Shown here: positions 52,920 to 63,769 of the stretch, in pieces
Layout of the letters: every line of letters begins with the position of its first letter
Numbering within the stretch: the stretch's first letter is position 1
Assembly: GCA_029212905.1 (NCBI GenBank)
Contig: JARGPB010000005.1
Location: 124,001 to 188,000, forward strand
Reading direction: 5' to 3'
Origin: Thalassovita sp.
GTDB lineage: Bacteria; Pseudomonadota; Alphaproteobacteria; Rhodobacterales; Rhodobacteraceae
DNA: 64,000 nucleotides
Made by a program: the position numbers and the translations under genes
Notes under the pieces: generated by a model
The model's database searches: none
Told to the model about the DNA's origin: nothing
What the model saw: only the letters and a program-made list of their open reading frames with translations

Positions 52920-53660
52920 TTAGCGCCCCAGATAGACGTCGATGACGTCCTGATTTTGTGTGACGTGATCCAGCGATCCCTCGGCCAGAACGCTGCCTTC
53001 GTGCAACACCGTGACCTTGCAATTCAGGCGCCGGACGAACTCCATATCGTGTTCCACCACGACGACGGCGCGGGTCTTGGCGGCCTCGACCAGGATGTCG
53101 GTGGTGTGTTCGCGTTCCGACAGGGTCATCCCCGCCGCCGGTTCATCGACCAGCAACAGGCGCGGTTCCTGCGCCAGCAGCATCCCGATCTCCAGCCATT
53201 GTTTCTGACCATGCGACAGCTCTCCGGCTTTGCGGTGCAATTCGTCCGACAGGCCGATCTCGCTGGCCAGTTCCTCGACCTTGCCCATGTCCTTGAACTG
53301 CGGCTTGAACATCAGCACCTGCCAGGGCGAGCGTTCGTTTTTCAGCGCCATCAGCAGGTTGTCGAACACGCTCTGGTCTTCGAACACCGTCGGGCGCTGG
53401 AATTTGCGGCCCACGCCTGCGCGGGCGATCTTGGCCTCGGACATTTTCAGCAGGGACACGGATTTATCGCCCCACAAAACGCGGCCCTCGTCGGGTTTTG
53501 TCTTGCCGGTGATGATGTCCATAAAGGTGGTCTTCCCCGCCCCGTTCGGGCCGATGATGGCGCGCATTTCCGCGCTGCCGATCTGAAACGACAGGTTGTT
53601 GATCGCCTTGAACCCGTCAAAGCTGACCGAGACGCCGGAAACCTCAAGTAGCGTGCTCAT
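52920..53660 (-). CDS. urtD: Urea ABC transporter ATP-binding protein UrtD
   Basis: This 246-residue ATPase belongs to the LivG/UrtD branch: Walker A GPNGAGKTTFM, the signature LSHGQKQWLEIGM (typical UrtD variant), and Walker B LLLVDEPAAGM. Its ATG overlaps the urtC stop by four bases, showing coupling. It pairs with UrtE on the cytoplasmic side of the UrtBC permease. Confidence 0.95.
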   Translation of the reverse strand: MSTLLEVSGVSVSFDGFKAINNLSFQIGSAEMRAIIGPNGAGKTTFMDIITGKTKPDEGRVLWGDKSVSLLKMSEAKIARAGVGRKFQRPTVFEDQSVFDNLLMALKNERSPWQVLMFKPQFKDMGKVEELASEIGLSDELHRKAGELSHGQKQWLEIGMLLAQEPRLLLVDEPAAGMTLSEREHTTDILVEAAKTRAVVVVEHDMEFVRRLNCKVTVLHEGSVLAEGSLDHVTQNQDVIDVYLGR

Positions 53661-54889
53661 TCCTGGGCCTCCTTCTCTTGCAGGGACCCGGCATCTGGCC
53701 CCAGCGACTGACCATAGCGGCGCGGTGTGGCCACGCCCTTGATCAGGTCAAACAGCCCGCCGATGCCCTTGGGCGCGAACAGCGTGACCAGAACAAAGCT
53801 CAGGCCCAGCACGACCTGCCACCAGTCCACCCAGTCAATCGTATAGAACCCCAGCGGGATCGAAGGCGCCTGCCCCCCGGTGAACCATGTGGACACCAGC
53901 GACACAAACGCCGCGCCGATGACGGCGCCATACAGACGCCCGCGCCCACCGATCGCCACCCAGACGGCCAGGTAAATCGAGGCCCCCGTGGCGATCTCGG
54001 CCGGGTTGATGATACCGGCCTGCGGATAATACAGCGCGCCGGCAATCCCCGCGATCATCGCGGTCAGCACAAAGATGAACAGCTTATAGCCTTCGACCGA
54101 ATACCCCAGGAACCGCACGCGCTGTTCGTCATCACGAATGCCCCGGATCACGCTGCCGAATTTACCGGACACGACCCAGGCGGCCAGCACATAGCCCACC
54201 CCCAGCGCCAGCGCCGACACCCAGAAGAACCAGATCGACACAGTCGCCTGAGGCACCGCGTCCAGACCCGGCAGGTTTTGCAGGCCGGACAGGCCGTTGT
54301 TGCCGCGCAGACCGCTGTCGTTCTGGAACAGGTACAACGACAGCGCCAGCGTCATGGCCTGGGTCAGGATCGACAGGTACACGCCAGTCACACGGCTGCG
54401 GAACGCCAGCCAGCCAAAGACCAGCGCCAGAAGGCCGGGCACCAGAACCACAAGCGCCAGCTGGATCACCAGACTATCCGCAAAGGCCCAGACAACCGGG
54501 AATTCAGAGCTGCCGACAACGCCGAAAATCTGCGTACCGATCGCGTCCACGACCTCTTGGGCCGTCGGCGGGATCTCCGCGTTGGCCATCGAGGTTTCGA
54601 CGATGCCGCGGGTCCGCTCGTACATCAGCCACATGCCGATCATGTAGCCGCCCAGCCCGAAAAACGCGAAGTGGCCCAGCGACAGAATCCCGCAATAGCC
54701 CCAGACCAGATCCATCGCGATGGCCACAAGACTCAGGCATAGGGTCTTGCCCAGCGTCTTGACGAAACTGGTGGAAATCAGCGCCGCGCCTGTTGCCTCG
54801 GACATCAGGGTCACGCCCAGGGTGAACAGCGCCAAAATGCCCAGAAAGACCAGCACAGACGGGTTTCGCATAAGGAAGGTGTTTTTCAT
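53657..54889 (-). CDS. urtC: Urea ABC transporter permease UrtC
   Basis: The 410-residue membrane protein starts at ATG 54889 (MKNTFLMRN); the frame extends into the upstream dispersed repeat and is not used. It has about ten helices and the LivM-type motif GAVIGAAFVSLV and AWVVSGKFGSVIRGIRDDEQR (the cytoplasmic coupling helix). It forms the urea channel with UrtB. Confidence 0.94.
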   Translation of the reverse strand: MKNTFLMRNPSVLVFLGILALFTLGVTLMSEATGAALISTSFVKTLGKTLCLSLVAIAMDLVWGYCGILSLGHFAFFGLGGYMIGMWLMYERTRGIVETSMANAEIPPTAQEVVDAIGTQIFGVVGSSEFPVVWAFADSLVIQLALVVLVPGLLALVFGWLAFRSRVTGVYLSILTQAMTLALSLYLFQNDSGLRGNNGLSGLQNLPGLDAVPQATVSIWFFWVSALALGVGYVLAAWVVSGKFGSVIRGIRDDEQRVRFLGYSVEGYKLFIFVLTAMIAGIAGALYYPQAGIINPAEIATGASIYLAVWVAIGGRGRLYGAVIGAAFVSLVSTWFTGGQAPSIPLGFYTIDWVDWWQVVLGLSFVLVTLFAPKGIGGLFDLIKGVATPRRYGQSLGPDAGSLQEKEAQE

Positions 54890-54925
54890 TGTCCTGCCTC
54901 CGGTGCGAGCTGAGGGGCTGTGCAG

Positions 54926-54950
54926 TTTGAGTATTTTTGGCAAGATGAAA
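54926..54950 (+). repeat. Dispersed intergenic element, copy 5
   Basis: Identical over 25 bases to copies 3 and 4, lying in the 75-base gap between urtB and urtC, inside the operon. Confidence 0.9.
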
Positions 54951-54964
54951 GAGGAAGGTGCATA

Positions 54965-56926
54965 TCAGTCTCCTGCCGCGCGGCCCTTGAGGGCGATGAT
55001 GCCACGGGGGCGGAACTGGATGAAAATGATGATGAAGATGATCATGTAGGTCTGCGCGGCCAGGGTGTTCGAGGGGTTCATCCACTCGATGCCTTTTTGC
55101 AGGAAGCCGATCATCGTGGCGCCTGCCAGCGTGCCCCAGATATTGCCAACGCCGCCGACAACCACGGTCATGAAGCTTTGGACGATATAGTCATTGCCCA
55201 GCTCGGATGTGACCTTGGCGAAGAGGCCGATGGCGACGCCCGCGATCCCCGCGATGCCAGAGCCCAGGCCAAAGGTCAGCATGTTCACCTTGTCTTTGTT
55301 GATCCCCATCGAGGAGGCCATATTCGGGTTCTGCGTCACAGCGCGGGTTTCCAGGCCTAGGCGGGTGCGTTTCATGATGAACAGGAACACGCCCAGGAAA
55401 ATCAGCGCCAGGACGAAGATCGCGATGCGGATATAGCTGATGGACACCACATCATTCATCACCCAGGCGCCATCCAGCCAGCCGGGGGACGTCAGCGGGC
55501 GCGCCTGCGTGCCAAAGATGTTCTTGGCGATCTGTTGCAATGCGATGGAAATCCCGAAGGTCGCCAGCAGCGTTTCCAGCGGGCGGTTATACAGCCAGCG
55601 GATCACCAGGCGCTCCATCGCGACGCCGGCAGCAAAGGTCACGGCAAAGGCCAGCGGGATCGCGACGATGATCGACACGGTGTAATCGGGGATGATCTGT
55701 TGCACCACATAGCCGGTGTAGGCACCCATCATGATGAACTCGCCATGGGCCATGTTGATGACGCCCATCACCCCAAAGGTGATGGCCAGACCGATCGCGG
55801 CCAGAAAATAGATCGAGGCCAGCGACAGCGCATCCAGCGTCAGGTCCAGTGCCTGGTTGGCGCCGACTCGCAGGTCGATGGATTTCATCGCGTCCTTGAC
55901 GGCGTCTGTCACGGCTTTGGAGGGCTCGTCATAGACGTCCAGAAAACTGTGAGAGGCCAGCGCCGCGTCCACATCGGCGGCGGTCACGCTGGCGGGGACT
56001 TTGCCCGCATCGGCCAGCGCCGCATAGGCGCGTTCGCGGGCCGCGGTGGTATCCAGCTGCGCCACGGGGATGCCCGCGACAGCGCCGTCCAGCACGTTGG
56101 CCGCCAGCGCCGACCGGATTTCCGCCGAAGAGATCCGCGGCGGGCTCATCTTGGCGGCGACCAGCATGGCATAGGCCTCGTCGCGCGGCAGGGTATCGCT
56201 GCCGGGGATCAGCGTATCGGCGATGTTCAGCGCCTGGTCGGGCTGACCCGCGACCACCATGCGTTTCGTGGTCAGCAGCGGATTCAGAGTCGCGCGCACA
56301 TCGACGCCCAGATCGGTTCTAAAGGTGTTGATCGCCACGATGCGGTTCGACAGCTCTTTGTCATAGGCGATGGTCAGCAGGCGCTCGACCCGGCGTTTCT
56401 TGGCTTTAATCTCGGGGTCGGGTTCGTTCGAGATCGCTTTGCGCAGCGGGGCCAGATGCTCGGGCGCGGGGTCGCGCTCAATCGAGATCACAGCCTCCCG
56501 GCGGCGCGTCGGGTCAGGGTCCGACAGCTGGAATTGCACCAGCGCGGTGCCGATCAGCGCGCGGATGCCGCTGTTGGGTTTCAGCTGTTTCAACTGTTTC
56601 TTAGGGTAGTCGCCCACCACATCGCCGGTGTCGAAATCGGTCAGCCTGTATTCTTTCGAGGGCAGCTTCTCGGCGACAAAGAACAGCCCGTCCTCTTTGC
56701 GTTGCCACATGTCCTTGGATTGCCAGGTTTGCAGCACCTGTTGCGCCTCGGGCAGGCCGCTTTCGGCCAATGCGTCGATCGCAGGCTGGATGGTCTTGCG
56801 CGAGCTCTTCTCGATCACAGAACGATATTGTTGCAATATATCCTGAACCGGACCGGCGCTGGCCTGCACCGGAAGCGCAAACATCACCAGTGCGAGCAGG
56901 AGGGAAAAGACGTGCCGCATAGTCAA
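54965..56926 (-). CDS. urtB: Urea ABC transporter permease UrtB with long N-terminal domain
   Basis: The 653-residue product has a signal-like N-terminus (residues 1-24), a periplasmic-type helical region of about 340 residues that looks like HEAT-type repeats (DPTRRREAVISIERD, RVERLLTIAYDKE), then a LivH-type permease with MAHGEFIMMGAYTGYVVQQ and a late GGVGNIWGTLAGA motif. The long form is known for UrtB. It forms the permease with UrtC. Confidence 0.93.
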   Translation of the reverse strand: MTMRHVFSLLLALVMFALPVQASAGPVQDILQQYRSVIEKSSRKTIQPAIDALAESGLPEAQQVLQTWQSKDMWQRKEDGLFFVAEKLPSKEYRLTDFDTGDVVGDYPKKQLKQLKPNSGIRALIGTALVQFQLSDPDPTRRREAVISIERDPAPEHLAPLRKAISNEPDPEIKAKKRRVERLLTIAYDKELSNRIVAINTFRTDLGVDVRATLNPLLTTKRMVVAGQPDQALNIADTLIPGSDTLPRDEAYAMLVAAKMSPPRISSAEIRSALAANVLDGAVAGIPVAQLDTTAARERAYAALADAGKVPASVTAADVDAALASHSFLDVYDEPSKAVTDAVKDAMKSIDLRVGANQALDLTLDALSLASIYFLAAIGLAITFGVMGVINMAHGEFIMMGAYTGYVVQQIIPDYTVSIIVAIPLAFAVTFAAGVAMERLVIRWLYNRPLETLLATFGISIALQQIAKNIFGTQARPLTSPGWLDGAWVMNDVVSISYIRIAIFVLALIFLGVFLFIMKRTRLGLETRAVTQNPNMASSMGINKDKVNMLTFGLGSGIAGIAGVAIGLFAKVTSELGNDYIVQSFMTVVVGGVGNIWGTLAGATMIGFLQKGIEWMNPSNTLAAQTYMIIFIIIFIQFRPRGIIALKGRAAGD

Positions 56927-56993
56927 AGACCGATATTGTAAGGAGTAAGGGGGAGAGAGGCGCGCCCGCCTCTCTCGGTCGTTTCAGATCAGA

Positions 56994-58271
56994 TCAGTAG
57001 TTGGATTTGATCTGAACGCAGCTTGCGGTTTCGGTGTTGTACATGCCACAGCCCAGGTCTTTCCAATCCGACTTCAGGACAGCCGATTCCGGCAGGAAAT
57101 CGGTCCATGCGTCGCCGGGAACTTCGGTGGTCTGGCTGATGATGTCGAACTGACCATCGGCCTGGATTTCACCGATCAGAACCGGTTTGGCCAGGTGGTG
57201 GTTCGGCAGCATCACGGCGGTACCACCGGTCAGGTTCGGAACTTCCAGGCCGTACATCGCGGTGCGGACAGCGTCCACATCGGTGGTGCCGGCAGCTTCG
57301 ACAGCTTTGATGTACATGTTAAAGCCGATCACGTGCGCTTCCATCGGGTCGTTGGTCACGCGCTTTTCACCCATGCGGGCTTTCCATGCTTTGATGAACT
57401 CGTCGTTCAGGTCGCTTTCGGCGGACTGGAAGTAGTTCCATGCAGCCAGGTGGCCAACAAGGTTGGTGGTGTCCAGACCCGAAAGCTCTTCTTCACCGAC
57501 CGAGAACGCAACAACCGGGATATCGTCAGCCGATACGCCAGCCGCGGCCAGTTCTTTGTAGAAACCGATGTTGGCGTCGCCGTTGATGGTCGAGATCACG
57601 CCGACCTTTTTGCCGTCAGCGCCCAGCGCGACAACGTCAGCAACGATTTTCGACCAATCCGAATGGCCAAACGGGGTGTAGTTCACAAAGATGTCGTCGG
57701 CCGCGATGCCTTTGCCCTGAAGATAGCTTTCCAGGATGTTGTTGGTGGTACGCGGGTAGACATAGTCGGTGCCCAGCAGTGCGAATTTCTCGACGCCCAG
57801 TTCATCCAGGAAGTAGTCGGTCGCGGGGATCGCCTGTTGGTTCGGCGCAGCGCCGGTGTAGAAAACGTTCTTAGAGCTTTCTTCACCTTCGTACTGTACC
57901 GGATAGAACATCAGGCCGTTCAGTTCTTCCAGAACCGGCAGGGCCGATTTACGGCTGACCGAGGTCCAGCTGCCGAAAATCACGTCGACTTCTTCAACGG
58001 TCAGCAGCTCGCGGGCTTTTTCAGCGAACAGCGGCCAGTCGGACGCGGGGTCGACAACCACGGCTTCCAGCTTTTTGCCCAGCACGCCGCCTTTGGCGTT
58101 CTGTTCGTCGATCAGCATCAGCATGGTGTCTTTCAGGGTGGTTTCCGAAATTGCCATGGTGCCGGACAGCGAATGCAGTACGCCAACCTTAATGGTGTCT
58201 TCGGCAGCAAAGGCAGGGGCCGTCAGGCTCAGGCTCAGGGCGCCCGCCAGTGTGGCTTTGATAAAGTTCAT
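56994..58271 (-). CDS. urtA: Urea ABC transporter substrate-binding protein UrtA
   Basis: The 425-residue product starts at ATG 58271, six bases after GGAGG; ATG 58277 is too close to that site. A signal peptide (MNFIKATLAGALSLSLTAPA) leads into a periplasmic type I binding protein with TIKVGVLHSLSGTMAISET and the C-terminal PDGAWT-like region PGDAWTDFLPES. It captures urea or short amides. It is the first gene of urtABCDE, divergent from the urease operon. Confidence 0.95.
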   Translation of the reverse strand: MNFIKATLAGALSLSLTAPAFAAEDTIKVGVLHSLSGTMAISETTLKDTMLMLIDEQNAKGGVLGKKLEAVVVDPASDWPLFAEKARELLTVEEVDVIFGSWTSVSRKSALPVLEELNGLMFYPVQYEGEESSKNVFYTGAAPNQQAIPATDYFLDELGVEKFALLGTDYVYPRTTNNILESYLQGKGIAADDIFVNYTPFGHSDWSKIVADVVALGADGKKVGVISTINGDANIGFYKELAAAGVSADDIPVVAFSVGEEELSGLDTTNLVGHLAAWNYFQSAESDLNDEFIKAWKARMGEKRVTNDPMEAHVIGFNMYIKAVEAAGTTDVDAVRTAMYGLEVPNLTGGTAVMLPNHHLAKPVLIGEIQADGQFDIISQTTEVPGDAWTDFLPESAVLKSDWKDLGCGMYNTETASCVQIKSNY

Positions 58272-58650
58272 GGTCATCCTCCGAGGCGGGGACAGGCTTG
58301 GGCCTTGCATCAGGCACGGCAAAACCATACCTGACCCCCGCAACATTGTTTTTGTTGCATCAGTGTGGCGACCGTTTTGATTTGCACGTCGTTTCGGTCG
58401 TCCACACGCCCCAGGCTCTAGGGCAGTCATCAAGAGCGCCGGGGCAGGCACAGGAAAGTCATGAACATGCTGCGCTCGCAAACTTACATCGCTCGAACAG
58501 CTTAACCGCCGCGTCATATGCCTGATTTTTAGGCGCACATCGCACACAATGCCCGCTTTATGTGCATTCAGGGCGCGCAAAGCCTCGCTCAGCCCGCTTT
58601 TTGAGCATCCAACTTCCACTTGCTGCCTCTCTGTGCGACTCGTTTTGCAG
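58272..58650. other. Divergent urt/ure promoter region
   Basis: This 379-base region separates urtA and ureD and must contain both promoters. It has a short inverted repeat at 58340-58358 and GCAC/GTGC half sites near 58532-58565 that could suit a nitrogen regulator, but no full NtrC or sigma-54 consensus could be matched by eye. Confidence 0.45.
58340..58358. promoter_or_regulatory. Inverted repeat upstream of urtA
   Basis: GCAACA-N7-TGTTGC is a perfect 6-bp inverted repeat with a T-rich centre, 68 bases before the urtA start. It is a candidate operator; the regulator is unknown. Confidence 0.35.
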
Positions 58651-59505
58651 ATGAAGGAGGGGCCAATCACCCATTTGGCAGACATATCGCCCGTCGGGGC
58701 CAGCCAGAAACAGCCACGCGCCGTGGGGCGGGCCATGATCCGGTCCAAGGCGCGGGACGGGTTGTCCGTGCTGTCCGATCTGAAAACCTCGGGCTGTCTG
58801 AAGACCCTGTTTCCCCGTGGGGACCGCGACCGGCTGACCGGCGTTTTTCTGAATACTGCCGGGGGGATAACCGGCGGCGACCAGCTCCGGTTTCAGGCCA
58901 CCGCCCGTGTGGGCTCGCGCCTGTGCCTGACCACCCAGGCGGCCGAGCGCATCTACCGCGCCCAACCCGGCGAGGTCGGCCATGTCGACAATCGCCTGAC
59001 CATCGAGCCCGGCGCCCGTCTGGACTGGCTCCCGCAAGAGACCATCCTGTTCGATCACGGTGCGCTGGACCGCACCTTGTCCGTCGATATGGCCGCTGAT
59101 TCCCGGCTTCTGGCGGTCGAATCACTGATTCTGGGCCGCAGCGCCATGGGCGAGACCCTGACGAACACCCACCTGACCGACCGGATTCGCGTGCGGCGCG
59201 GGGACGATCTGGTCTTTGCGGACACCTTGCGCCTTGGCACCGACACCCTGCCCCGGCTGACCGGCCCTGCCATGATGGGCGATGCGCTGTCGCTGGCCTC
59301 GGTCCTGTTCATCGCCCCCGAGGCCGAGGCCCACCTGCCCCATCTGCGGACCCTGATGCCTGCCACTGGCGGCGTGTCTCTGATCCGCCCCGGCGTGCTG
59401 TTTGCCCGCATTCTGGCGTCCGACAGCTTTGTCCTGCGCCAATCTCTGATCCCCGTTCTGACCTATCTGAACGGCACTAACCTTCCCCGAACCTGGATGA
59501 TCTGA
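58651..59505 (+). CDS. ureD: Urease accessory protein UreD
   Basis: From ATG 58651 the product is 284 residues. It has UreD features: GVFLNTAGGITGGDQL, TTQAAERIYRA and WLPQETILFDHGAL. UreD forms a scaffold with UreF and UreG for nickel insertion into apourease. The start is unsettled: ATG 58651 has no ribosome site, while TTG 58675 lies 12 bases after AAGGAGGGG; the family similarity begins near residue 20. ureA follows after two bases. Confidence 0.93.
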   Translation: MKEGPITHLADISPVGASQKQPRAVGRAMIRSKARDGLSVLSDLKTSGCLKTLFPRGDRDRLTGVFLNTAGGITGGDQLRFQATARVGSRLCLTTQAAERIYRAQPGEVGHVDNRLTIEPGARLDWLPQETILFDHGALDRTLSVDMAADSRLLAVESLILGRSAMGETLTNTHLTDRIRVRRGDDLVFADTLRLGTDTLPRLTGPAMMGDALSLASVLFIAPEAEAHLPHLRTLMPATGGVSLIRPGVLFARILASDSFVLRQSLIPVLTYLNGTNLPRTWMI

Positions 59506-59507
59506 CC

Positions 59508-59810
59508 ATGAACCTGACCCCCCGCGAGAAAGACAAACTGCTGATCGCCATGGCCGCCGAAGTCGCCCGCAAGCGCCTGTCGCGCGGCGTGTTGCTGAAC
59601 CACCCCGAGGCCATCGCCCTGATCACCGACTCTGTTGTCGAGGGCGCCCGCGACGGGCGCAGCGTCGCCGACATGATGGAGGCCGGCGCCCAGGTCATCA
59701 CCCGCGACCAATGCATGCCCGGCATCCCCGAAATGATCCACGAGGTTCAGGTCGAGGCCACCTTTCCTGACGGCACCAAACTGGTGACCGTCCACAATCC
59801 CATTCGCTAA
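59508..59810 (+). CDS. ureA: Urease gamma subunit
   Basis: This 100-residue structural subunit of urease has the family start MNLTPREKDKLLIAMAAEVA and the core GVLLNHPEAIALITD. Length is normal. With UreB and UreC it forms the nickel enzyme that hydrolyses urea to ammonia and carbamate in the cytoplasm. It follows ureD by two bases. Confidence 0.98.
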   Translation: MNLTPREKDKLLIAMAAEVARKRLSRGVLLNHPEAIALITDSVVEGARDGRSVADMMEAGAQVITRDQCMPGIPEMIHEVQVEATFPDGTKLVTVHNPIR

Positions 59811-59833
59811 CCATTCGCCAAGAGGACCCGCAC

Positions 59834-59998
59834 ATGAAACATATCGCAGCATTCGCCCTGATCCTGTCCGCAGCGCCCGCGCTTGCCCATGACGGGATGC
59901 ACCTGCACCCGCATGCCAACGATGCCAGCTGGCTGCCGCTGATTGCCGGCTCTATCGCTGTCGGTCTGGCCGCCCTGATCGCCTGGGGCCGCAAATGA
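59834..59998 (+). CDS. 54-residue exported/membrane protein in the urease operon
   Basis: ATG 59834 follows AAGAGGACCC and opens a 54-codon frame that overlaps the ureB start by four bases (ATGA). The product has a signal peptide (KHIAAFALILSAAPALA), a short histidine-rich stretch HDGMHLHPHANDASW, and a C-terminal membrane helix (LPLIAGSIAVGLAALIAW). The four histidines suggest metal binding in the periplasm, perhaps nickel, but this is inference. I do not recognise a named family; relatives probably occur in other Rhodobacteraceae urease operons. Confidence 0.75.
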   Translation: MKHIAAFALILSAAPALAHDGMHLHPHANDASWLPLIAGSIAVGLAALIAWGRK

Positions 59999-60300
59999 TC
60001 CCCGGAGAGCTGTTCCCCGCCGAGGGCGAGCTGACCCTGAACGCGGGCTGCACTCCCATCACCCTGATGGTGGCCAATACTGGCGACCGGCCCGTGCAGG
60101 TTGGCTCGCACTACCATTTCTATGAAACCAACCCCGCGCTGGATTTCGACCGCGCCGCCGCCCGCGGGATGCGTCTGGACATTGCCGCTGGCACCGCCGT
60201 GCGTTTCGAACCCGGCCAGAGGCGCGAGGTGACGCTGGTCGCTCTCTCGGGCGCACGCACCGTCTATGGGTTTAACCAAGAAGTCATGGGGCCGCTGTGA
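59995..60300 (+). CDS. ureB: Urease beta subunit
   Basis: This 101-residue subunit starts MIPGELFPAEGELTLN and contains NTGDRPVQVGSHYHFYETNP, as in UreB. Its start overlaps the small membrane-protein gene by four bases. It is separate from ureA and ureC, which is the usual three-subunit bacterial layout. Confidence 0.98.
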   Translation: MIPGELFPAEGELTLNAGCTPITLMVANTGDRPVQVGSHYHFYETNPALDFDRAAARGMRLDIAAGTAVRFEPGQRREVTLVALSGARTVYGFNQEVMGPL

Positions 60301-60337
60301 TGCCTCTTGGCGCATTGTGAACAAGGAGCAGGGAACG

Positions 60338-60820
60338 ATGCCAGTCACACTTGACGGATCGTGCCGATGCGGCGCGGTGCACTACACCGTCCAAAGCAAC
60401 ACGCCCCAGCCCTATATGCGCTGCTATTGCAGCCTGTGCCGCAAAACCAACGGCGGCGGAGGCTATACGATCAACATCATGGGCCAAGCCAACAGCCTGA
60501 CCGTCACCGGGCGGGACAATCTGTCGGAATACAGCTTCGTTCGGGATGACGGTCAGCTCAGCCCGGCCCGCCGTAGTTTTTGCAAATCCTGCGGTTCGAT
60601 GCTGTGGAACTATGACCCGACCTACCCTGATTTCATCTATCCGTTCGCCTCGTCTGTGGATAGCGATCTGCCGATCCCACCCCAGACCTGCCATATCATG
60701 CTGTCCAGCAAACCCGGCTGGGTCACGCCGGACATTCGCGATGGCGATCAGGCTTTTGACACATATCCGGACCAATCCATCGAGGATTGGCACCGCACCC
60801 GCAATCTCTGGATCGACTAG
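60338..60820 (+). CDS. GFA family (glutathione-dependent formaldehyde-activating-like) protein
   Basis: The 160-residue product starts at ATG 60338 after AAGGAGCAGGG. It has the GFA zinc-cysteine pattern: CRCGAVHY, then RCYCSLCRKTNGGG and a later FCKSCGSMLW. Members bind zinc and some may act on glutathione adducts; the substrate is unknown. It lies between ureB and ureC, 37 bases after the first and nine before the second, so it is co-transcribed with urease, which is not the textbook gene order. Confidence 0.88.
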   Translation: MPVTLDGSCRCGAVHYTVQSNTPQPYMRCYCSLCRKTNGGGGYTINIMGQANSLTVTGRDNLSEYSFVRDDGQLSPARRSFCKSCGSMLWNYDPTYPDFIYPFASSVDSDLPIPPQTCHIMLSSKPGWVTPDIRDGDQAFDTYPDQSIEDWHRTRNLWID

Positions 60821-60829
60821 GAGACCCCC

Positions 60830-62575
<1,746 letters not shown>

Positions 62576-62583
62576 GGCCGAAA

Positions 62584-63132
62584 ATGTCCCTTCCCACTGC
62601 CCACTCGATTCTCCGCGCTGGCGATTGGTCCGGCGATGCTCAGACCTGCACGCTCAGCTATGATGACCGCTTCTTGCGGCGCAAAAGATTGCTGACCGAT
62701 GACGGCACGGCCTTCCTTGCGGATCTCGAACATACCGAGAGCCTGAATCAGGGGGACGCATTTGTCCTAAACGACGGTACAAATGGCACAAAAGCCCCCA
62801 AAGTCGCCGTGCTGGCCGCCGCCGAAAACCTGCTCCAGGTCACGGGTGAAAACCTGCCCCGTCTGGCCTGGCATATCGGCAATCGCCACACGCCCTGTCA
62901 GATCCAAGACGCTCGCCTGCTGATCCAGCGCGACCATGTGATCATGGCGATGCTGTCCCATCTGGGCGCCACCGTCACCGAGATATTCGAGCCCTTCACC
63001 CCCGAAGGCGGCGCCTATGGGCATGGTCGCACCCATGCGCATGAACACGGAAAAACCGTTCATTCCCATGGGCATAGCCATAGTCACGACCACGACCATG
63101 ACCACAGCCACACGCATTCCCATGATCACTGA
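62584..63132 (+). CDS. ureE: Urease accessory nickel metallochaperone UreE
   Basis: The 182-residue product begins at ATG 62584; the frame is open upstream only within ureC. It has the UreE peptide-binding and metal-binding domains (LPRLAWHIGNRHTPCQI) and a long histidine/aspartate-rich tail from about residue 150 (GHSHSHDHDHDHSHTHSHDH), which binds several nickel ions. The stop overlaps the ureF start by eleven bases. Confidence 0.95.
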   Translation: MSLPTAHSILRAGDWSGDAQTCTLSYDDRFLRRKRLLTDDGTAFLADLEHTESLNQGDAFVLNDGTNGTKAPKVAVLAAAENLLQVTGENLPRLAWHIGNRHTPCQIQDARLLIQRDHVIMAMLSHLGATVTEIFEPFTPEGGAYGHGRTHAHEHGKTVHSHGHSHSHDHDHDHSHTHSHDH

Positions 63133-63769
63133 CGCGGGCCTTCTGACCTTGGCGCAATGGCTGTCGCCCGCCTATCCGGTGGGGGCGTTCAGCTACAGCC
63201 ACGGGCTGGAATGGGCGATCGAAGCCGGGCAGGTCAGCGATTCCGCCAGTTTTCGCATCTGGCTGACCGATATTCTGCAACACGGCACAGGCCGGAATGA
63301 CGCGATCTTGCTGACCGCCGCCTATCACGCTGATTTTGTTGACCTTTCTGACGTTGATCAAACCGCCCGCGCCTTTGCCCCCTCGGCCGAGCGCCTGCTG
63401 GAATCCACCCAACAAGGCGCCGCCTTCTGTCGCACGACCCAAGCAATCTGGGGCAATCAGCCCCCCGCTCTTTGCTATCCCGTCGCCATCGGCCACGCCG
63501 CCAGCAGCATCCATGAAATACCGCTGCAACAGACCTGCGCGATGTATCTGCACGCCTTTGCCAGCAATCTGGTGTCCGCGGCTATCCGTTTGATTCCATT
63601 AGGACAAACTGATGGGCAAACGGTGTTGAACGCGCTGGCGCCGCTCTGCGAACAGATTGCGCTGAACAGTGCCCATTGCACGTTGGACGATCTTGGGGGG
63701 GCGGTCGTGCTGGCCGACATCGCCTCGATGAAACACGAAACACAATATACAAGGCTTTTCCGTTCATGA
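63122..63769 (+). CDS. ureF: Urease accessory protein UreF
   Basis: From ATG 63122 the product is 215 residues and shows UreF features: LAQWLSPAYPVGAFSYSHGL near the start and a helical body. Earlier in-frame ATGs fall in the histidine tail of ureE and are not used. UreF links UreD and UreG in the nickel-insertion complex. It is coupled to ureG by an ATGA overlap. Confidence 0.95.
   Translation: MITDAGLLTLAQWLSPAYPVGAFSYSHGLEWAIEAGQVSDSASFRIWLTDILQHGTGRNDAILLTAAYHADFVDLSDVDQTARAFAPSAERLLESTQQGAAFCRTTQAIWGNQPPALCYPVAIGHAASSIHEIPLQQTCAMYLHAFASNLVSAAIRLIPLGQTDGQTVLNALAPLCEQIALNSAHCTLDDLGGAVVLADIASMKHETQYTRLFRS

Noticed and set aside
58272..58650. Sigma-54/NtrC promoter for urtA or ureD
   Set aside because: Only scattered GCAC/GTGC half sites were found; no GG-N10-GC element with acceptable flanks could be matched.
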